Assembly (NCBI GenBank): GCA_945903655.1
Contig: CAMDOY010000163.1
Span: forward strand, 1 to 7,760
Reading direction: 5' to 3'
Source of the DNA: Rhizobium sp. Q54
GTDB lineage: Bacteria > Pseudomonadota > Alphaproteobacteria > Rhizobiales > Beijerinckiaceae
DNA: 7,760 nucleotides
In this document: piece after piece, positions 5,600 to 7,760 of the stretch
Layout: every line of letters starts with the position of its first letter
How positions within the stretch are numbered: the stretch's first letter is position 1
Position numbers and translations under genes: made by a program
The notes under the pieces: generated by a model
The model's database searches: none
The model's input: only the letters and a program-made list of their open reading frames with translations
What the model was told of the DNA's origin: nothing

Positions 5600-7468
5600 T
5601 CAGTCTTTACGGCCTGCGGTATGTTCGCTGCGGGCGTAGTCGGCGCTCTTCACATCCACGCGCGCATCGATGAGATAGGGACGCCCGGCGAGAAAGGCCT
5701 TCTCGGCGCGCAGCAGGGCCTTGGCGAAGTCCTTCGAGGTCTCCACAGGCCCTTCCCCATCAAGCCCCTGCGCCTTGGCGATGGCGAGCAGATCAATCGG
5801 CGGATCGGCCATTTCCTGGCCGATATATTTGTTCTCGACCGGCCTGCCGCGCACCACCGCCATGCGCTCCTGATGGGCGACGTCGTTGTAATAGGAGCGG
5901 TTGTTGGCGACCACGATGATCATGGGGATCTCCATATGGGCCGCCGTCCAATAGGCGTTGCAACCCATGAGGAAATCGCCATCGCCGATGACCGAGATCA
6001 CAATCCGCCCGGAGCCCTTGAGCGCCAGCGCCGTGCCGATGCCATTGCCCGGCCCCGCGCCCACGCCGCCGCCGGAGTCAAAGCCCACATAGTCGAGTGG
6101 ATGCTTGAAGTTCACGGTGTCGGCGGGCCAGCCCAGGGAATAGTTGGCGATGGTGACTTCGCGGGTGTCCGTGAACTCGCGCAGCACCAGCGCCAGATCC
6201 CGCAGCACCATCATCCCCTTGGCGCGCGGCGGCTCCAGCTTCTTCGCCTTGCGCGCAGGCCACTTCGCGGGCGCTGGCTTGTCGCCGCGCAGGCGGCGCA
6301 CGGCGGGGAGCAGTTCCTTCACCAGCGCGTCAGGCGAGCTGACGATGGGCAAGTCTGCGGCGGGCAGGCCGTAGTAGTCCATGCTCCAGCCATTGTGCAG
6401 ATAGCGGTCAAGCGAGCAGTGGATGATCTTGGCGTCGATGGGGTCATCCTTGCCGAGGGTCTGGAGATACTGGCCCTTGAGGTCGATCCAGTCGAGGGCG
6501 AGCACCACATCGGCCTCCTTCAGGATCGCCGTGATCTCGCCGGAGGGGCGGAAGCGCGGCTCCACGGGATGGAGCGGATGGTCCGTGGGGAACGAGGCCG
6601 CTGTCTTCATGTCCGTCAGCACGACGGCGCCCAGCGCCTCGGCCAGCTCGATGCGCGCCTGCCAGTCGTCCATGCTGCGGGACACGCGGCCCATGAGGAT
6701 GACGGGCTTCTTCGCCTTGACCAGCCAGCTCGCAGCCTCCTCCACCGCCTCAGGTGCGGGGGCTGGCGGCAGGCCGGGGGCGAAGCGGGTCACATCGGGG
6801 AATTTGATCTCCTTCGTGAGCTCTTCCTCCTGCAAGGCGACGTCGAGGCACACATAGGTCGGCCCATAGGGCTGGGTGCTGGCGATCTGATGGGCGCGCA
6901 GCATGGATTCAATGGCGGCGGGCACCGAGCGGGGCTCGTCGTCCCACTTGGAATAGTTGCGGATGAGCGCGCCCTGATCCTTCGCGGTGTGGATCCAGTC
7001 GATCCAGGGACGGCGGATATCCGCATCCCCCGGCCCCGTGGCGCCCAGGATCACCACCGGCAGGCGCGCGCACCAGATGTTGAAAATGGCCATGGTGGCG
7101 TGCATCAGGCCCACGCCGGAATGCACCGCCACCGCCATGGGCTTCTCAGTCACCTTGGCGTAGCCATGGGCGATGGCGACCGTGTGCTCCTCATGCAGGC
7201 ACACGAGCATCTTGGGGTCCCGGTTGCCCAGATAGTTGACGAGACTGTCATGCAGCCCGCGATAGCTGGAGCCCGGCACAAGCGCGATATAGCGCAGATC
7301 AAGCTGCCGCAGCATCTCCGCCACTGCATCCGACCCCCAACCAAGCCGCGCATTGGAGGGGCGGACCAGCAGGTCCTTGTCCTCGAAGGCCGCTGTCGCG
7401 ATCTTCAATCCAGATTTACCCTTTGCGGGCTTTTTCGCACGAGAGATTTTGCTTGCCGCCTTGGCCAT
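5600..7468 (-). CDS. Thiamine-diphosphate-dependent enzyme, acetolactate-synthase / benzoylformate-decarboxylase superfamily
   Basis: This 622-residue protein has the three-domain order of the family. The PYR domain (about 45-215) carries the catalytic glutamate in LHEEHTVAIAHGYAK (Glu93, next to His92). A central domain (about 235-390) follows. The PP domain (about 420-605) carries the cofactor motif GDG (495-497) followed after 24 residues by NN (522-523), which binds the diphosphate and metal. It would act in the cytoplasm on a 2-oxo acid or aldehyde by decarboxylation, carboligation or C-C cleavage. It is too divergent for me to call acetolactate synthase, glyoxylate carboligase or a decarboxylase, and no small regulatory subunit lies beside it. 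The first 20 residues are a Lys/Ala-rich extension (MAKAASKISRAKKPAKGKSG) not usual for the family. AAGGGAA about nine bases before the ATG serves as ribosome binding site. It is the first gene of a probable operon with the hydrolase. Confidence 0.9.
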   Translation of the reverse strand: MAKAASKISRAKKPAKGKSGLKIATAAFEDKDLLVRPSNARLGWGSDAVAEMLRQLDLRYIALVPGSSYRGLHDSLVNYLGNRDPKMLVCLHEEHTVAIAHGYAKVTEKPMAVAVHSGVGLMHATMAIFNIWCARLPVVILGATGPGDADIRRPWIDWIHTAKDQGALIRNYSKWDDEPRSVPAAIESMLRAHQIASTQPYGPTYVCLDVALQEEELTKEIKFPDVTRFAPGLPPAPAPEAVEEAASWLVKAKKPVILMGRVSRSMDDWQARIELAEALGAVVLTDMKTAASFPTDHPLHPVEPRFRPSGEITAILKEADVVLALDWIDLKGQYLQTLGKDDPIDAKIIHCSLDRYLHNGWSMDYYGLPAADLPIVSSPDALVKELLPAVRRLRGDKPAPAKWPARKAKKLEPPRAKGMMVLRDLALVLREFTDTREVTIANYSLGWPADTVNFKHPLDYVGFDSGGGVGAGPGNGIGTALALKGSGRIVISVIGDGDFLMGCNAYWTAAHMEIPMIIVVANNRSYYNDVAHQERMAVVRGRPVENKYIGQEMADPPIDLLAIAKAQGLDGEGPVETSKDFAKALLRAEKAFLAGRPYLIDARVDVKSADYARSEHTAGRKD

Positions 7469-7476
7469 TCGAGCGT

Positions 7477-7483
7477 TTCCCTT
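7477..7483 (-). promoter_or_regulatory. Ribosome binding site of the ThDP enzyme gene
   Basis: AAGGGAA on the minus strand precedes the ATG at 7466-7468 by about nine bases. It is weaker than the sites of the two downstream genes but supports this start and hence the basic N-terminal extension. Confidence 0.45.
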
Positions 7484-7518
7484 AATATGTTCGCTTTGTG
7501 GCCAGACTAGAACAGACT

Positions 7519-7551
7519 CGCGCCCGCGTCGATTCCCCGACTGCGGGCGCG
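7519..7551 (-). terminator. GC-rich hairpin between tRNA-Lys and the ThDP enzyme gene
   Basis: CGCGCCCGC (7519-7527) pairs perfectly with GCGGGCGCG (7543-7551). The stem continues inward with GTCG/CGAC after one bulged base, giving 13 bp and a six-base loop. On the minus strand it is followed by GAGTCTGTTCT, only loosely T-rich. It may end the tRNA-Lys transcript or form structure in the leader of the ThDP gene; the sequence alone does not decide. Confidence 0.4.
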
Positions 7552-7566
7552 GCTCTCCGGGAGAGC
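7552..7566. repeat. Seven-base inverted repeat next to the hairpin
   Basis: GCTCTCC, one base, GGAGAGC forms a near-perfect palindrome abutting the larger hairpin, about 85-100 bases upstream of the ThDP enzyme start. It could be an operator for a dimeric regulator, or part of a double-stem tRNA terminator. No function is shown by the sequence. Confidence 0.35.
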
Positions 7567-7696
7567 GCCATTACATGTGATGAGCGGGTCGGAATGACTG
7601 CGACGGAAAGTGGGGGTTGAAGAAAACGCCCGAAGCAAGGCTGAGCGTCGCTCGCCCAACCAGCATGAGACTTGGAGACGGAACCCGTGATGTGAT

Positions 7697-7760
7697 TGGT
7701 GATCGCGCTGGGACTCGAACCCAGGACCTACAGATTAAAAGTCCGTTGCTCTACCAACTG
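7697..7760 (-). tRNA. tRNA-Lys (anticodon UUU), 5' end cut by the window edge
   Basis: The minus strand reads, from the window edge, the D-loop CAGTTGGTAGAGC, the anticodon arm ACGGA-CTTTTAA-TCTGT with anticodon TTT, the T arm CTGGG-TTCGAGT-CCCAG, then the 3' acceptor strand CGCGATC, discriminator A and an encoded CCA (7697-7699). Sixty-four of about 76 bases are present; the missing 12 are the 5' acceptor strand and the start of the D arm. All visible arms pair. It decodes AAA and AAG lysine codons. Confidence 0.95.

Noticed and set aside
4158..5639. 493-codon open frame on the plus strand, antisense to the hydrolase
   Set aside because: Low-complexity translation without motifs; the opposite strand encodes an intact signal peptide and catalytic triad.
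5621..7510. 629-codon open frame on the plus strand, antisense to the ThDP enzyme
   Set aside because: Its translation is His/Arg/Gly-rich with no recognisable domain, and the minus-strand frame has complete family motifs. Long antisense frames are expected in GC-rich codons.
1..7760. CRISPR array or phage attachment site at the tRNA
   Set aside because: There are no short regularly spaced direct repeats, no integrase, and no second copy of the tRNA-Lys 3' end in the window.

Overview
The window looks like chromosomal DNA from a GC-rich alphaproteobacterium, possibly Hyphomicrobiales or Sphingomonadales. This rests on the high GC content by eye, GC-rich third codon positions, a CCA-encoding tRNA-Lys and the style of the proteins. 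The exact taxon cannot be read from the sequence.

Layout, left to right. Positions 1-140 hold sequence that does not belong to the gene it runs into and may be the edge of a mobile element or another rearrangement. Positions 141-1883 (+ strand) encode the remaining part of a large extracellular repeat protein: one half and two whole cadherin-like domains, then six calcium-loop FG-GAP/VCBS-type repeats. The gene has lost its 5' end. A strong minus-strand intrinsic terminator at 1905-1936 separates it from three minus-strand genes.

In transcription order (right to left) the minus-strand genes are: a cytoplasmic thiamine-diphosphate enzyme (5600-7468); an exported alpha/beta hydrolase with an intact Ser-Asp-His triad (4377-5579), only 20 bases downstream and almost certainly co-transcribed; and, after 267 non-coding bases with a hairpin and a promoter-like element, an exported protein joining a carboxypeptidase-regulatory-like domain, a one-heme cytochrome c segment and a Vgb-type beta-propeller (1962-4109). 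A 5'-truncated tRNA-Lys(UUU), also on the minus strand, closes the window.

The three enzymes suggest a catabolic unit. A periplasmic heme/propeller protein could oxidise or cleave a substrate, an exported hydrolase of the FrsA / 2,6-dihydropseudooxynicotine-hydrolase type could cut the product, and a cytosolic ThDP enzyme could act on a resulting 2-oxo acid or aldehyde. The pairing of a heme-propeller protein with an exported hydrolase recalls polyvinyl-alcohol dehydrogenase plus oxidised-PVA hydrolase, but the propeller is of a different type and the substrate is unknown. Domain identities are well supported; the shared pathway is inference.
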